DNA of 64,000 nt from Sapientia aquatica (GCF_004358105.1 NZ_SMYL01000001.1:558001-622000), one strand, 5' to 3'. Counted from the first letter of the stretch, positions 37,768 through 47,621 are shown. The notes: a model not told the origin generated them from the sequence alone. Made by a program: numbers and translations.

Positions 37768-39030
37768 TTGAAATTTCTTACTAAACTGCCTTACGAATGG
37801 CAGATAGGCTTACGTTATACACGCGCTGGGCGGCGCAGTGGACGCAATAGTTTTATTTCATTTATTTCATTAATTTCCATGGCCGGTATCGGTTTGGGTG
37901 TCGCGGCGCTCATTATTGTTCTGTCAGTCATGAACGGATTCCAAAAAGAAGTACGCGACCGCATGTTGTCGGTAGTGTCGCACATCGAGATCAGCGATGC
38001 TGGCGGTGTGATGACCGAATGGCAAACGACGGCACGCGAAGCATTGCTCAACCAGCATGTCAAAGCGGCAGCTCCGTATGTGGATGGCCAAGCGCTAATT
38101 ATTAATGACAATATGCGCGGCGTGGTGGTGCGCGGCATCTCGCCCGAGCAGGAGCCTTCGGTATCAGATGTGGTCAGCAAAATTAAACGCGGCAGCTTGT
38201 CCAGCTTACAACCCGGCGAATTCAACGTGGTGATTGGCAAAGATTTAGCACAAGCGCTCGACGTAAATCTGGGCGACAAAATCACCTTGGCCGTGCCGCA
38301 AGGTCAAATGACACCCGCCGGATTTGCACCGCGCTTAAAGCCGTTCACCGTAACCGGTATTTTTGAAGCGGGTCATTATGAATACGATGTGGGCGTTGTA
38401 TTTATCGAGTTAAGCGACGCAGAAAAATTATTTCGCCTAAATGGGCCGACCGGCGTGCGCTTGCGGGTGGACGACTTATTACAAGCGCCGCAAATCGCGC
38501 AACAATTATCGACAACGTTGAGCGGCGCATTAATGTTGCGCGACTGGTCGCAGCAAAATCGTAATTATTTTTCGGCCGTTAAAACGGAAAAACGCATGAT
38601 GTTCATTATCTTGACGCTCATCATCGCCGTGGCCGCATTTAATCTGGTATCCACCCTGGTGATGACTGTGCGCGACAAGCAAGCCGATATTGCTATTCTG
38701 CGTACCTTGGGATCTTCGCCAAATTCAATTATGAAAATTTTCATGTTACAAGGCTCAATGGTTGGCACCTTGGGAACTTTGTTGGGAGTGGGGTTTGGTG
38801 TGCTTATTGCGCTCAATATCCCGCAAATCGTGAGCTTTATTGAGCATTTGTTTGGCGTGCAGTTTTTGGACAAAGGCGTGTATTTCATCACCAGCGTTCC
38901 ATCGGATTTGCATTGGGATGATGTGGCCTACATCGGCGGCATGGCGTTTTTGTTTGCTTTGCTGTCCACCATTTATCCAAGCTGGCGTGCAGCTCGCGTA
39001 AAGCCTGCGGAGGCGCTGCGTTATGAATAA
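37768..39030 (+). CDS. lolC: Lipoprotein-releasing ABC transporter permease (LolC/LolE family)
   Basis: Inner-membrane subunit of the LolCDE machine that hands outer-membrane lipoproteins to LolA. The 420-aa protein has the typical start ([14 protein letters not shown]) and four membrane spans: one N-terminal near [20 protein letters not shown], three C-terminal, with a large periplasmic domain between. The likely start is the TTG at 37768, because AGGAGG lies about 5 bp upstream and family homology begins there; the open frame continues 32 codons upstream without conservation. Only one permease gene is present, so it may form a homodimer. lolD overlaps by 8 bp. Confidence 0.92.
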   Translation: MKFLTKLPYEWQIGLRYTRAGRRSGRNSFISFISLISMAGIGLGVAALIIVLSVMNGFQKEVRDRMLSVVSHIEISDAGGVMTEWQTTAREALLNQHVKAAAPYVDGQALIINDNMRGVVVRGISPEQEPSVSDVVSKIKRGSLSSLQPGEFNVVIGKDLAQALDVNLGDKITLAVPQGQMTPAGFAPRLKPFTVTGIFEAGHYEYDVGVVFIELSDAEKLFRLNGPTGVRLRVDDLLQAPQIAQQLSTTLSGALMLRDWSQQNRNYFSAVKTEKRMMFIILTLIIAVAAFNLVSTLVMTVRDKQADIAILRTLGSSPNSIMKIFMLQGSMVGTLGTLLGVGFGVLIALNIPQIVSFIEHLFGVQFLDKGVYFITSVPSDLHWDDVAYIGGMAFLFALLSTIYPSWRAARVKPAEALRYE

Positions 39031-39742
39031 TCACATCAATAGTAATTCTATGAATCAAGAATCCGAGATCGTATTGGAGTGCGCTAACTTAGCCAAAACT
39101 TACGGTGATGGCGCCTTCGCGGTTCCGGTGTTGTCTGGCGTTAATTTGCAGGTTAAGCGTGGCGAGCGCGTTGCAATTGTCGGCGCCTCGGGAACCGGTA
39201 AATCATCTCTGCTGCATGTACTTGGTGGATTGGATACGCCCACCGACGGTTGGGTTAAATTATTGGGGCACGATTTCTCACGCATGTCGGAATTGGAGCG
39301 CGGTAATTTGCGCAATGTGGCCTTGGGTTTTGTGTACCAGTTTCATCATTTATTGCCTGAATTTTCCGCCCTAGATAATGTCGCGATGCCCTTATTAATT
39401 CGTCGTATGCCGAATAAATTGGCGCAAGAACAAGCAAAATTAATGTTGGAACATGTCGGTCTGGGACATCGTATTACCCACGTTCCCGGCGAATTATCGG
39501 GTGGCGAACGTCAGCGCGTTGCTTTGGCGCGTGCCTTGGTTAGCAAACCTGCGTGCGTTTTAGCGGATGAGCCAACCGGCAATCTCGATAGGCAAAATGC
39601 GCAACACATTTTCGATTCGATGTTGGCCTTGGCGCGTGATTCTGGCACGGCTTTTGTAATTGTCACGCATGACATGGATTTGGCGGCGCGTTGTGATCGG
39701 ATCCTGAAATTGACGCCCAAAGGATTAGAACCGCTGCAATAA
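39023..39742 (+). CDS. lolD: Lipoprotein-releasing ABC transporter ATP-binding protein LolD
   Basis: ATPase that powers lipoprotein release. The 239-aa protein has Walker [10 protein letters not shown], the Q-loop region [14 protein letters not shown] (typical of LolD), the signature [15 protein letters not shown] and Walker [11 protein letters not shown]. Translation is coupled to lolC by an 8-bp overlap. The ATG at 39023 is used; an internal ATG nine codons later is possible. A strong terminator follows. Confidence 0.95.
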   Translation: MNNHINSNSMNQESEIVLECANLAKTYGDGAFAVPVLSGVNLQVKRGERVAIVGASGTGKSSLLHVLGGLDTPTDGWVKLLGHDFSRMSELERGNLRNVALGFVYQFHHLLPEFSALDNVAMPLLIRRMPNKLAQEQAKLMLEHVGLGHRITHVPGELSGGERQRVALARALVSKPACVLADEPTGNLDRQNAQHIFDSMLALARDSGTAFVIVTHDMDLAARCDRILKLTPKGLEPLQ

Positions 39743-39763
39743 AGTGTTAATTCTTCAGCAAAC

Positions 39764-39789
39764 AAGGCGCGGCTATTCGCGCCTTTTTT
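39764..39789 (+). terminator. Intrinsic terminator after lolCD
   Basis: GGCGCG and CGCGCC pair over 6 bp, extended by AA/TT, with a 6-base loop and six T after. It lies 24 bases past the lolD stop. Confidence 0.9.
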
Positions 39790-39823
39790 ATTGTTAAATC
39801 CAAATTTTCGCAAAAATGGCAAT

Positions 39824-39863
39824 TTGTCATAATTTGGAAATACAGCCGTCATTAACTTGAAGT
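39824..39863 (+). promoter_or_regulatory. Degenerate Pho-box-like direct repeats upstream of the OlsB-like gene
   Basis: Four 7-bp units lie on an 11-bp period: TTGTCAT, TGGAAAT, CCGTCAT and TTGAAGT, separated by 4-bp AT-rich spacers. The first and third match the CTGTCAT half-site well, while the second and fourth are poor. The spacing is that of tandem Pho boxes. TAGTCT, 10 bp after the last unit, could serve as a weak -10. This would place the gene under PhoB, but the poor half-sites make it a hypothesis. Confidence 0.4.
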
Positions 39864-39908
39864 ATTCGCTCGGTAGTCTATGCAGGTCTAATTTAATAAA
39901 ACGTGACT

Positions 39909-40667
39909 ATGCGCCTACTTACCTCGACCTCAGAACAAAACACCAGTTTTTCAAAATTAACGCTTAGCCTCGCCAGCACGCCCGAAGAAGTGCGGGAAGT
40001 GCAACGTTTGCGTTATAAAGTTTTTATCGAAACGATGGGTTTGTCGGCCCTTGAGAATTCCGAAGGTTTGGATAAAGACGAGTTCGATGATTATTGCGAC
40101 CACCTCATCGTACGCGATACGAAGACACTAAAGATTGTGGGAACCTATCGCGTTCTAGGGCCACATTCGGCGCGCAAGATCGGTCGTTATTATTCCGAAG
40201 CCGAATTCGATTTATCCCGTTTTGCCCATATCCGCGATCAAATCGCTGAAGCAGGCCGTGCGTGCATTCATCCTGATTACCGCAGCGGCGCAGTGATTAT
40301 GTTGTTGTGGGCTGGTTTAGCGGCATTTATGCGCCGTGAACAATGCAATTATTTAGTCGGTTGCGCTTCAATTAGCTTGGCCGATGGCGGTATGAATGCC
40401 AATGCGATTTTTAATAATTTGAAGCCAGAAGATTTTGCGCCTATCGATTACCGCGTAACACCTTTATTACCGTTCCCATTGAGTGGCGATGACGACGCGA
40501 GCTTTAACCAAAGCGTGCCGCCTTTACTCAAAGGTTACTTGCGCGCAGGTGCTTGGGTGTGCGGTGAGCCGGCTTGGGATCCTGATTTCCATTGCGCTGA
40601 TTTGTTCTTGTTGCTGCCATTAGAAAACTTAGACGGCCGTTATTCGCGCCATTATCTAAAAGACTAA
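39909..40667 (+). CDS. OlsB-like N-acyltransferase (ornithine lipid synthesis, first step)
   Basis: The 252-aa protein belongs to the GNAT/autoinducer-synthase-like fold family of OlsB, which moves a 3-hydroxyacyl chain from acyl-ACP to ornithine. The family features are RLRYKVFIETMG near the N-terminus, the DEFDDYCDHLIVRD block, VGTYRVLG, EAGRACIHPDYRSG and the LVGCAS segment. No olsA follows, so the second acylation must be encoded elsewhere; a related N-acyl-amino-acid synthase is the main alternative. ATG 39909 is preferred over GTG 39903. The gene sits alone between two terminators, next to the phosphate block. Confidence 0.75.
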   Translation: MRLLTSTSEQNTSFSKLTLSLASTPEEVREVQRLRYKVFIETMGLSALENSEGLDKDEFDDYCDHLIVRDTKTLKIVGTYRVLGPHSARKIGRYYSEAEFDLSRFAHIRDQIAEAGRACIHPDYRSGAVIMLLWAGLAAFMRREQCNYLVGCASISLADGGMNANAIFNNLKPEDFAPIDYRVTPLLPFPLSGDDDASFNQSVPPLLKGYLRAGAWVCGEPAWDPDFHCADLFLLLPLENLDGRYSRHYLKD

Positions 40668-40672
40668 ACAAC

Positions 40673-40713
40673 AAAAAAGCCAGTAATCTTTCAACGGATT
40701 ACTGGCTTTTTTT
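40673..40713. terminator. Two-way intrinsic terminator between the OlsB-like gene and sixA
   Basis: GCCAGTAATC and GATTACTGGC form a 10-bp stem with an 8-base loop, flanked by AAAAAA and TTTTTTT. It should end both converging genes. Confidence 0.92.
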
Positions 40714-40728
40714 ATTGACTTGTCCGGT

Positions 40729-41202
40729 CTATTTCACGATCAGTTCGGGCGTCATAATCGCTTTTAAAAATGTCGCCGGATTGTCTTCACTTTCTTTCTG
40801 ACTAATCCACCAAACGTTCCCTTTGCGTATCGAGCAATGTTGATAGCTCGGAATCAGTCTCGTCACGACTTCGCCCAAATGCGGCTGGTGGCCAATGATT
40901 AACACCGGCTCTTTACTGTGTGGCCAATTGCAGGCTGCCAAAATATCGTCGGCGGTGCTTTCGGTTCCGACTTCGGGAACGATCTTATATTTGCGTCCCA
41001 AAGCGTTGGCGGTTTGAATGGTGCGCTGGCTAGGGCTCACCAAAATTTTGGTTGTATCTGGCAGAACGCTGCCCAACCACAGCGCCATTTTCGCTGCCTG
41101 TTTATGGCCTTTGGTGGTGAGCTTGCGTTCGCCATCAGTTTTGCTTGGCAACTCTTCACTGAGCATTTCGGCTTGCGCGTGACGCCATAAAATCAGATCC
41201 AT
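40729..41202 (-). CDS. sixA: Phosphohistidine phosphatase SixA
   Basis: The 157-aa protein of the histidine phosphatase superfamily carries the catalytic RHA motif at residues 7-9 (LWRHAQAEM) and a second conserved His in LIIGHQPHLGEV. SixA removes phosphate from histidine-containing phosphotransfer proteins in E. coli, including the nitrogen PTS. It starts 22 bp after ppk and is probably in the same transcript, thus possibly under the Pho box at 43466-43483. Confidence 0.9.
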   Translation of the reverse strand: MDLILWRHAQAEMLSEELPSKTDGERKLTTKGHKQAAKMALWLGSVLPDTTKILVSPSQRTIQTANALGRKYKIVPEVGTESTADDILAACNWPHSKEPVLIIGHQPHLGEVVTRLIPSYQHCSIRKGNVWWISQKESEDNPATFLKAIMTPELIVK

Positions 41203-41224
41203 TTAAGTTGCCTTTGTGATGGGA

Positions 41225-43423
41225 TTAATCTGGATTTTGTCCTAGTGTTTCCATTAAAAACTGTTGAGCGCTGAAAGGCTGAGCGCGGCTCTTGCGGCGG
41301 CTATAAGTGCCATCTTCGTCCAAAATCCAAGCGTGGGTGTTGTCTTTGAGATAGGGCAGTAAGCCTTCTTCCATAACGCGCTTTTTGAGATTTTTATCCA
41401 AGATCGGGAAGGCGACTTCGATGCGGCGGAACAAGTTGCGGTTCATCCAATCGGCGCTGGATAAATACGTGTCGTGCGCCAAATCGTTGCGGAAGTAAAA
41501 AATCCGGCTGTGTTCCAAAAAGCGACCGACAATCGAACGCACCGTAATATTTTCAGATAAGCCCGGAACGCCAGGGCGCAACGCACACGCACCGCGCACA
41601 ATCAGGTCAATTTTCACTCCGTCGTTGGATGCCGCATAAAGCGCTTTGATGACCGATTCATCCAACAAGGCATTCATTTTGGCAATGATGCGCGCAGGTT
41701 TGCCGGACTTGGCAATGCGCGCTTCATTGCGAATCGAGCGAACCAATTGGTTTTGCAATGAAAATGGCGCCAGCCATAAATATTGGAATTTCTTGTGCTT
41801 GGTTAAGCTGGTCAAGTGGATAAAGACTTCGTTGACTTCCGCGGCAATCGTTGGGTGCGCGGTCAAGAGACCAAAGTCGGTGTAAAACTTGGTCGTCGTG
41901 GCGTGATAGTTGCCGGTACCTAAATGTGCGTAGCAGCGTAATTGATGTCCTACTTCACGACGAATGACCAACGCCAACTTTGCATGCGTCTTTAATCCGA
42001 CCACGCCGTACACTACTTGCGCGCCGGCGCGTTGCAGGCGATCAGCCCAGTTAATATTGGCTTCTTCATCAAAGCGCGCCATCAACTCCAAAATCACGGT
42101 GACTTCTTTACCGGCTTGCGCAGCACTAATCAAGGCTTCCATCAAATCGGAATTCATGCCGGTGCGATAAATCGTTTGTTTAATCGCCACCACTGCCGGA
42201 TCAGCCGCAGCGCTGCGGACAAAATCGATGACAGTTTGGAAGGTCTGGTAGGGATGGTGCAGCAATATATCTTGTTTGCGTAAGGCGGCGAAGATATCGG
42301 ATTGGGAATAGGGCGTCGATGTGTCCGCATAGAACGCTGGGAAGCGTAAATCCGGCAAATTGACCAAATCACCGATTTCAGACAAACGCGCCAAATTAAC
42401 TGGGCCGTTGACTTCGTATAAACGCGAATGATCTAAGTTAAATTGCTCGAGCAAGAATTTGGACAAGTTAGGCGGGCAGTTTTTAGCCACTTCCAAACGC
42501 ACCGCAGCGCCAAATTGACGTCCTTGCAATTCGCCTTGCAATGCTAAGCGCAGATTTTTGACTTCATCCTCATCCACCCATAGGTCGCTATCGCGGGTTA
42601 ATCGGAATTGCGAATAGGCCACCACTTCGCGTCCATTAAATAGATCATCAATATGCGCATGAATAATCGAAGACAGAAGGCAGATCGATGCGCCTTTCTT
42701 ATTGGATAACTCATCCGGCAAGCGAATAATGCGCGGCAATACCCGTGGCGCTTTGACGATCGCAATCGCTGTGCCACGACCAAAAGCATCTTTTCCAGCA
42801 AGCGAGACGATGAAATTTAAACTTTTATTAACAACTTGCGGGAACGGATGCGCCGGATCTAAACCGATTGGCGTCAATAAAGGGCGCACTTCGCGCTCGA
42901 AATACGCTTTGACCCAAGCGCGTTGGGCTGGATTGCGATCGTTGTGTCTTAATAGGTGAACGCCGTGGGCAGATAATTGTGGCAGGACTTCGTCATTGAG
43001 TACTTCGTATTGGCGATCAACAATGCGATGCGCTTCGATACTAATTTGCTCTAAGGTCGCCCTTAATTGCGGTGGCAGCTTGCCTGCGTTGCCATGTTGA
43101 GCTAACAAACTGGCAACTCGCACTTCAAAGAATTCATCTAGATTGCTGCTGGCAATACTTAAATAGCGCAGACGTTCTAATAAGGGGACTGAGCTGTCTT
43201 CAGCCTGAGCCAGAACCCGCCAGTTAAACGCGATCTGGGATAACTCACGATCTAAAAATGGAACCAATTTCTTTTCGACGACATCATTTTTGACCGGAGT
43301 TATGCTCATTTTTTGTTTTTTAATTGCTGTTTGCGATGGCTTTTTACCAGGATTGGTGGGCGGCTTTTGTTTGCTACGTGCAGTTTTTATTGTCGGTTGC
43401 TTAACAATGCGCGATGTGCTCAT
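41225..43423 (-). CDS. ppk: Polyphosphate kinase 1
   Basis: Polymerises the gamma-phosphate of ATP into polyphosphate. The 732-aa protein starts with a lysine-rich extension of about 45 residues, then the N domain (FLDRELSQIAFNWRVLAQA), the head domain, and two PLD-like catalytic domains. The autophosphorylated His is in the YAHLGTGNYHATTTK region and the second key His is in FLEHSRIFYF. AAAGG precedes the ATG. Upstream on the same strand lie a Pho box and a good -10. It forms a unit with sixA. No exopolyphosphatase gene is adjacent. Confidence 0.97.
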   Translation of the reverse strand: MSTSRIVKQPTIKTARSKQKPPTNPGKKPSQTAIKKQKMSITPVKNDVVEKKLVPFLDRELSQIAFNWRVLAQAEDSSVPLLERLRYLSIASSNLDEFFEVRVASLLAQHGNAGKLPPQLRATLEQISIEAHRIVDRQYEVLNDEVLPQLSAHGVHLLRHNDRNPAQRAWVKAYFEREVRPLLTPIGLDPAHPFPQVVNKSLNFIVSLAGKDAFGRGTAIAIVKAPRVLPRIIRLPDELSNKKGASICLLSSIIHAHIDDLFNGREVVAYSQFRLTRDSDLWVDEDEVKNLRLALQGELQGRQFGAAVRLEVAKNCPPNLSKFLLEQFNLDHSRLYEVNGPVNLARLSEIGDLVNLPDLRFPAFYADTSTPYSQSDIFAALRKQDILLHHPYQTFQTVIDFVRSAAADPAVVAIKQTIYRTGMNSDLMEALISAAQAGKEVTVILELMARFDEEANINWADRLQRAGAQVVYGVVGLKTHAKLALVIRREVGHQLRCYAHLGTGNYHATTTKFYTDFGLLTAHPTIAAEVNEVFIHLTSLTKHKKFQYLWLAPFSLQNQLVRSIRNEARIAKSGKPARIIAKMNALLDESVIKALYAASNDGVKIDLIVRGACALRPGVPGLSENITVRSIVGRFLEHSRIFYFRNDLAHDTYLSSADWMNRNLFRRIEVAFPILDKNLKKRVMEEGLLPYLKDNTHAWILDEDGTYSRRKSRAQPFSAQQFLMETLGQNPD

Positions 43424-43449
43424 GACTACCTTTATGTTTATTGCCGAAG

Positions 43450-43483
43450 ATTGTAGATTTGATTTATGACATTACTGTGACAA
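43450..43483 (-). promoter_or_regulatory. Pho box and -10 of the ppk promoter
   Basis: On the minus strand TTGTCAC-AGTA-ATGTCAT (43483-43466) has the 7-4-7 layout of a PhoB site and differs little from the CTGTCAT direct-repeat consensus. Ten bases downstream is TACAAT (43455-43450), a strong -10. This spacing is the normal one for PhoB-activated promoters, whose -35 is replaced by the Pho box. The predicted leader is about 20-25 bases. Confidence 0.75.
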
Positions 43484-43602
43484 ATCAATAATTCCTTTAA
43501 TTGCAATAACTTAGCGCAAAATAAAGGATAATTTGCCCTTGTTATAAGTGCTCTCAGAGATTAGTCTGGTTAAATATTACAAGCCTATATTCTTAACATT
43601 TA

Positions 43603-43636
43603 GTGTCACATTCCTGTCATAAATGGACTGTAAAGT
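43603..43636 (+). promoter_or_regulatory. Pho box and candidate -10 of the pstS promoter
   Basis: GTGTCAC-ATTC-CTGTCAT (43603-43620) is a close match to the 7-4-7 PhoB site. TGTAAA (43629-43634) or TAAAGT (43631-43636) lies 8-10 bp downstream as a -10. The predicted leader is about 90 bases. The site explains phosphate control of pstS and, through read-through, of the whole pst-pho unit. Together with the ppk box it fills the 308-bp divergent region 43424-43731, where I see no gene. Confidence 0.75.
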
Positions 43637-43731
43637 TAGCGCGAAATTAATTAAATCACTGCCCCTTCAAATTTGTACGTTGTAGTGCATTAGTCGTTTT
43701 CCCCACAAATCGTGTCTTTCTCGGAGAGAAT

Positions 43732-44787
43732 ATGCAAATCAAACCTTTAGTAGTTAAATTCATCGCCCCAATTATTTTTGCGGTTAGCGCAAGCGCGACA
43801 TTCGCGGTTGCAAACGCTGCTGAAATTACCGGCGCTGGTGCAACGTTTCCTTACCCAGTTTATGCAAAATGGGCTGATGCCTACAAGAAATCGACTGGCA
43901 CTAGCATCAACTATCAATCCGTTGGTTCAGGTAACGGTATCAAGCAAATCAAAGCAAAAACAGTTGATTTTGGCGCGACTGACGATCCATTGTCGATTGA
44001 AGAATTGGATGCTGCAGGCTTGACACAATTCCCAGCAATTATGGGCGGCTTAGTTCCTGTGGTCAATATCGACGGCGTTGCTCCTGGCAAGATGAAATTA
44101 ACTGGTGACGTCATTGCTGGCATCTATTTGGGCAAGATCACTAAATGGAATGCACCAGAAATCACTGCATTGAATCCAGACATTAAATTGCCTGCATTGG
44201 ATATCGTTGTTGTGCATCGTTCCGATTCTTCTGGTTCGACTTTCTTGTGGACTGACTATTTGTCCAAAGTAAATGCCGAATTCAAAACCACTGTTGGCGC
44301 AGCTAAAGCAGTTAAATGGCCGGTTGGTTTGGGCGGCAAAGGTAACGAAGGCGTGGCAGCAAGTGTGACTCAACAAAAGGGCGCAATTGGCTATGTTGAG
44401 TATGCGTTTGTGAAACAAAACAAAATGACTTACACCCAATTGAAAAATAAAGACGGTAACTTTGTTGAGCCAAGCGACGACAGTTTCAAAGCTGCTGCAG
44501 CTGGTGTGGATTGGGCTAAAACTCCAGGTTTTAACATCATCCTGGACAACCAATCTGGTAAAGCAAGCTGGCCTGTAACTGGTGCATCGTTCATTCTCGT
44601 GTACAAGCAACAAGCTGATGCTGAGAAAGCCAAAGAAATCCTGAAGTACTTTGACTGGGCATTCAAAAACGGTGGCGCAATGGCTAACGATTTGGATTAC
44701 GTTCCAATGCCAGCAGCAGTAGTTAAGTTGGTGCAAGAAAAATGGAAAGCAGAAATCAAAGATGCAAGCGGTAAGGCAATCTGGTAA
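43732..44787 (+). CDS. pstS: Phosphate-binding protein of the Pst ABC transporter
   Basis: Periplasmic high-affinity phosphate receptor. The 351-aa precursor has a signal peptide ending near VANA-AEITG, followed by the family's opening ITGAGATFPYPVYAKW. Phosphate-binding segments include YQSVGSGNGIKQI and the RSDSSGSTFLWTDYLS loop. It is the first gene of pstSCAB-phoU-phoB, behind a Pho box. GGAGAG precedes the ATG. A hairpin terminator after it should give more PstS than permease. Confidence 0.97.
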   Translation: MQIKPLVVKFIAPIIFAVSASATFAVANAAEITGAGATFPYPVYAKWADAYKKSTGTSINYQSVGSGNGIKQIKAKTVDFGATDDPLSIEELDAAGLTQFPAIMGGLVPVVNIDGVAPGKMKLTGDVIAGIYLGKITKWNAPEITALNPDIKLPALDIVVVHRSDSSGSTFLWTDYLSKVNAEFKTTVGAAKAVKWPVGLGGKGNEGVAASVTQQKGAIGYVEYAFVKQNKMTYTQLKNKDGNFVEPSDDSFKAAAAGVDWAKTPGFNIILDNQSGKASWPVTGASFILVYKQQADAEKAKEILKYFDWAFKNGGAMANDLDYVPMPAAVVKLVQEKWKAEIKDASGKAIW

Positions 44788-44804
44788 TTCTTAGTTAGAT
44801 GAAG

Positions 44805-44837
44805 AACCCGGCATCGCGCAGCGTGATGTCGGGTTTT
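44805..44837 (+). terminator. Partial intrinsic terminator between pstS and pstC
   Basis: AACCCGGCATC and GATGTCGGGTT form an 11-bp stem with one mismatch or wobble and a further short inner pairing, followed by TTTT. It lies between two genes of one operon and probably lets through only part of the transcripts. Confidence 0.75.
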
Positions 44838-44870
44838 AACACAGCTAAATTTGATCGCTAACTTAAGTTT

Positions 44871-45911
44871 ATGAATAGTTCACCTACCATGACACCCGAC
44901 TCGATAAATGAATTGAACGTTGAAGAGGTTGCTAAGTCAGCTGCCACTAAAGCGCATTCAGACTCAACGCCGCCCGCTATGCGCTCGCATAAGTTGGGCG
45001 ATTTTATATTTCACAAGGTGACATTTGTTTTTGCGTTGAGTGTCTTACTGGTTTTGTTGGGCATTATTGCCTCGTTATTAAAAGGCGCGTGGCCTGCCTT
45101 GCATGAGTTTGGCCCTAAGTTTATTTCCACCGTTGAGTGGGATCCGGTTAATGACCAATACGGCGCATTAATCGCAATTTTCGGTACCTTAACAACTTCA
45201 CTGATCGCGCTAGTGATCGCCTTCCCAGTGAGCTTTGGTATCGCCTTATTTTTGACTGAGATTTGCCCGGCGTGGTTGAAGCGCCCACTGGGAACCGCCG
45301 TGGAATTATTAGCCGGCGTGCCAAGTATTATTTATGGCATGTGGGGCTTGTTTATTTTTGCGCCGTTCTTTGCCGATCATGTGCAACCGCTGTTGGCGGG
45401 TAGTTTAGGTAACGTGCCGGGCATCGGTAAATTGTTTCAAGGCCCGATGATCGGGATTGGTATTTTGGCGGCAGGGATTATTTTGGCGATCATGATTATT
45501 CCTTTTATCGCCTCCGTGATGCGCGACGTGTTCGAAGTCGTGCCTAGTATTTTGAAAGAATCGGCCTACGGTTTGGGCTGCACTAAATGGGAAGTTGTCC
45601 GCAAGATTGTTTTGCCTTACACAAAAATTGGTGTGGTCGGCGGCGTGATGCTTGGATTGGGTCGTGCCTTGGGTGAAACAATGGCGATTACCTTTGTGAT
45701 TGGTAACGCCAATCGTATTTCTTGGTCGCTATTTTCGGCCGGTAACAGTATTGCCTCAACCCTAGCCAACGAGTTTGGTGAAGCCGATACGCCGCTGCAT
45801 GTTTCCTCTTTGTTTGCCTTAGGTTTGATTTTGTTTGTGATTACCTTAATCGTGTTGTCCGCAGCTAAATTGATGCTGTTAGGCCTGCAAAAAAATGAGG
45901 GTAAAAAATAA
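44871..45911 (+). CDS. pstC: Phosphate ABC transporter permease PstC
   Basis: The 346-aa inner-membrane permease has a polar N-terminal extension of about 48 residues, then six membrane spans starting at [20 protein letters not shown]. The binding-protein-dependent permease motif is around [19 protein letters not shown]. It pairs with PstA. Its stop overlaps the pstA start by one base (TAATG), a sign of coupled translation. Confidence 0.95.
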   Translation: MNSSPTMTPDSINELNVEEVAKSAATKAHSDSTPPAMRSHKLGDFIFHKVTFVFALSVLLVLLGIIASLLKGAWPALHEFGPKFISTVEWDPVNDQYGALIAIFGTLTTSLIALVIAFPVSFGIALFLTEICPAWLKRPLGTAVELLAGVPSIIYGMWGLFIFAPFFADHVQPLLAGSLGNVPGIGKLFQGPMIGIGILAAGIILAIMIIPFIASVMRDVFEVVPSILKESAYGLGCTKWEVVRKIVLPYTKIGVVGGVMLGLGRALGETMAITFVIGNANRISWSLFSAGNSIASTLANEFGEADTPLHVSSLFALGLILFVITLIVLSAAKLMLLGLQKNEGKK

Positions 45912-46816
45912 TGGCCTCTACTAACCCTAATTCAATTTCAAGCACCGCGCGAGTAATGGATAAATCGATTAACAACGGTGTGTATCAACGCCGGTTATTG
46001 ACTCACCGCATTGGTATTACCTTGTCATTTTTAGCGATGACGATCGGTATTTTCTTCTTGTTGTGGATTTTGCTTACGTTGTTTATGAAAGGCTTTAACG
46101 CTTTTAATATCGGCATGTTGACCGAATCTACTCCGCCACCGGGCGCTACAGGTGGCGGCTTACTTAACGCGATTGTTGGTAGTTTATTGATGGTTGGCGT
46201 TGCGACATTAATTTGTACACCGATTGGTATTTTGGCCGGGATTTACCTAGCCGAATACGGCGATGAAAACTGGTTCGCGCAATTAACTCGCTTTGTGACT
46301 GACGTGATGTTGTCGGCGCCTTCGATTGTAATTGGTTTGTTTGTGTATGCCATTTTTGTGGCGAACATGAATCACTTCTCGGGCTGGGCTGGCAGTATTG
46401 CTATCTCGTTAATCGCAATCCCAGTGATTGTCCGTACCACCGACAATATGCTGCAATTGGTTCCCGGTAGCTTGCGCGAAGCAGCGTTTGCACTCGGTGC
46501 GCCACGTTGGAAGGTGGCGATTTTGGTGCGTTTGCGTGCAGTTAAAGCGGGTGTGATTACCGGCGTATTGTTGGCGGTCGCGCGGATTTCTGGTGAGACT
46601 GCACCGTTATTATTCACCGCGTTAAACAATCAATTCTTTAATGCAGACATGAATAAGCCGATGGCCAATTTGCCCGTCGTGATCTATCAATTTGCCATGA
46701 GTCCGTATGAAAACTGGCGTGCATTAGCTTGGGGTGGCGCGTTGCTGGTCACGTTGAGCGTGTTGGGTTTAAATATTTTGTCGCGCACTTTATTTAGTCA
46801 AAAAATTCAAGGTTAA
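45911..46816 (+). CDS. pstA: Phosphate ABC transporter permease PstA
   Basis: The 301-aa permease has six membrane spans, the first near residues 34-61. The EAA-type loop that contacts PstB is around [19 protein letters not shown]. The [19 protein letters not shown] segment is typical of PstA. It starts on the last base of the pstC stop; pstB follows after 13 bp. Confidence 0.95.
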   Translation: MASTNPNSISSTARVMDKSINNGVYQRRLLTHRIGITLSFLAMTIGIFFLLWILLTLFMKGFNAFNIGMLTESTPPPGATGGGLLNAIVGSLLMVGVATLICTPIGILAGIYLAEYGDENWFAQLTRFVTDVMLSAPSIVIGLFVYAIFVANMNHFSGWAGSIAISLIAIPVIVRTTDNMLQLVPGSLREAAFALGAPRWKVAILVRLRAVKAGVITGVLLAVARISGETAPLLFTALNNQFFNADMNKPMANLPVVIYQFAMSPYENWRALAWGGALLVTLSVLGLNILSRTLFSQKIQG

Positions 46817-46829
46817 ATCAGGAAAAACT

Positions 46830-47621
46830 ATGCCTCCTACAGAACAAGCTTTAGCACACGATGCATTACCAGCGGCGCTGCAAATCTCTAATTTGAATTT
46901 CTATTACGGCGCGACCAAGAGTCTAAAAAATATTAATTTGTCGATCAAAGACAAAAAAGTAACCGCCTTTATCGGCCCATCGGGTTGCGGTAAATCGACG
47001 TTGTTGCGGACCTTAAATCGTATGTACGATTTGTATCCTGGCCAACGCGCCGAAGGAAAAATCGAATATAAAGGCAAAAACATTCTCGACGCCGATCAAG
47101 ACATCAATATGTTGCGCGCCAAAATTGGGATGGTGTTCCAAAAGCCGACACCGTTCCCTATGTCGATTTACGACAACATCGCTTTTGGTGTGCGCTTATA
47201 TGAAAACCTGTCCAAAGGCGAGATGAATGAGCGCGTTGAATGGGCGCTCAACAAAGCCGCTTTATGGGGTGAAGTGAAAGACAAATTGAATAAGAGTGGT
47301 TTGAGTTTATCGGGCGGTCAGCAACAACGTTTGTGTATCGCGCGCGGCGTAGCGGTTAAACCTGATGTGTTACTGCTTGATGAACCAACTTCAGCGCTTG
47401 ATCCAATTTCAACCGCCAAAATCGAAGAATTGATCAACGAATTAAAAGACGATTACACCATCGCCATCGTGACTCACAATATGCAACAAGCCGCGCGTTG
47501 CTCGGACTACACGGCCTATATGTATTTGGGTGAATTAGTCGAAGCCGGTGTGACCGATCAGGTGTTCATGAATCCAGTGAAGAAAGAAACACAGGATTAC
47601 ATCACTGGTCGCTTTGGTTAA
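46830..47621 (+). CDS. pstB: Phosphate ABC transporter ATP-binding protein
   Basis: The 263-aa ATPase energises phosphate uptake. It has Walker [13 protein letters not shown], the family-typical [13 protein letters not shown] segment, Q-loop [16 protein letters not shown], signature [14 protein letters not shown], and Walker [18 protein letters not shown] precedes the ATG. phoU follows after 58 bp. Confidence 0.97.
   Translation: MPPTEQALAHDALPAALQISNLNFYYGATKSLKNINLSIKDKKVTAFIGPSGCGKSTLLRTLNRMYDLYPGQRAEGKIEYKGKNILDADQDINMLRAKIGMVFQKPTPFPMSIYDNIAFGVRLYENLSKGEMNERVEWALNKAALWGEVKDKLNKSGLSLSGGQQQRLCIARGVAVKPDVLLLDEPTSALDPISTAKIEELINELKDDYTIAIVTHNMQQAARCSDYTAYMYLGELVEAGVTDQVFMNPVKKETQDYITGRFG

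Noticed and set aside
44098-44736. 212-codon minus-strand open frame opposite pstS
   Set aside because: A shadow of the highly conserved pstS reading frame, without a ribosome site or recognisable domain.
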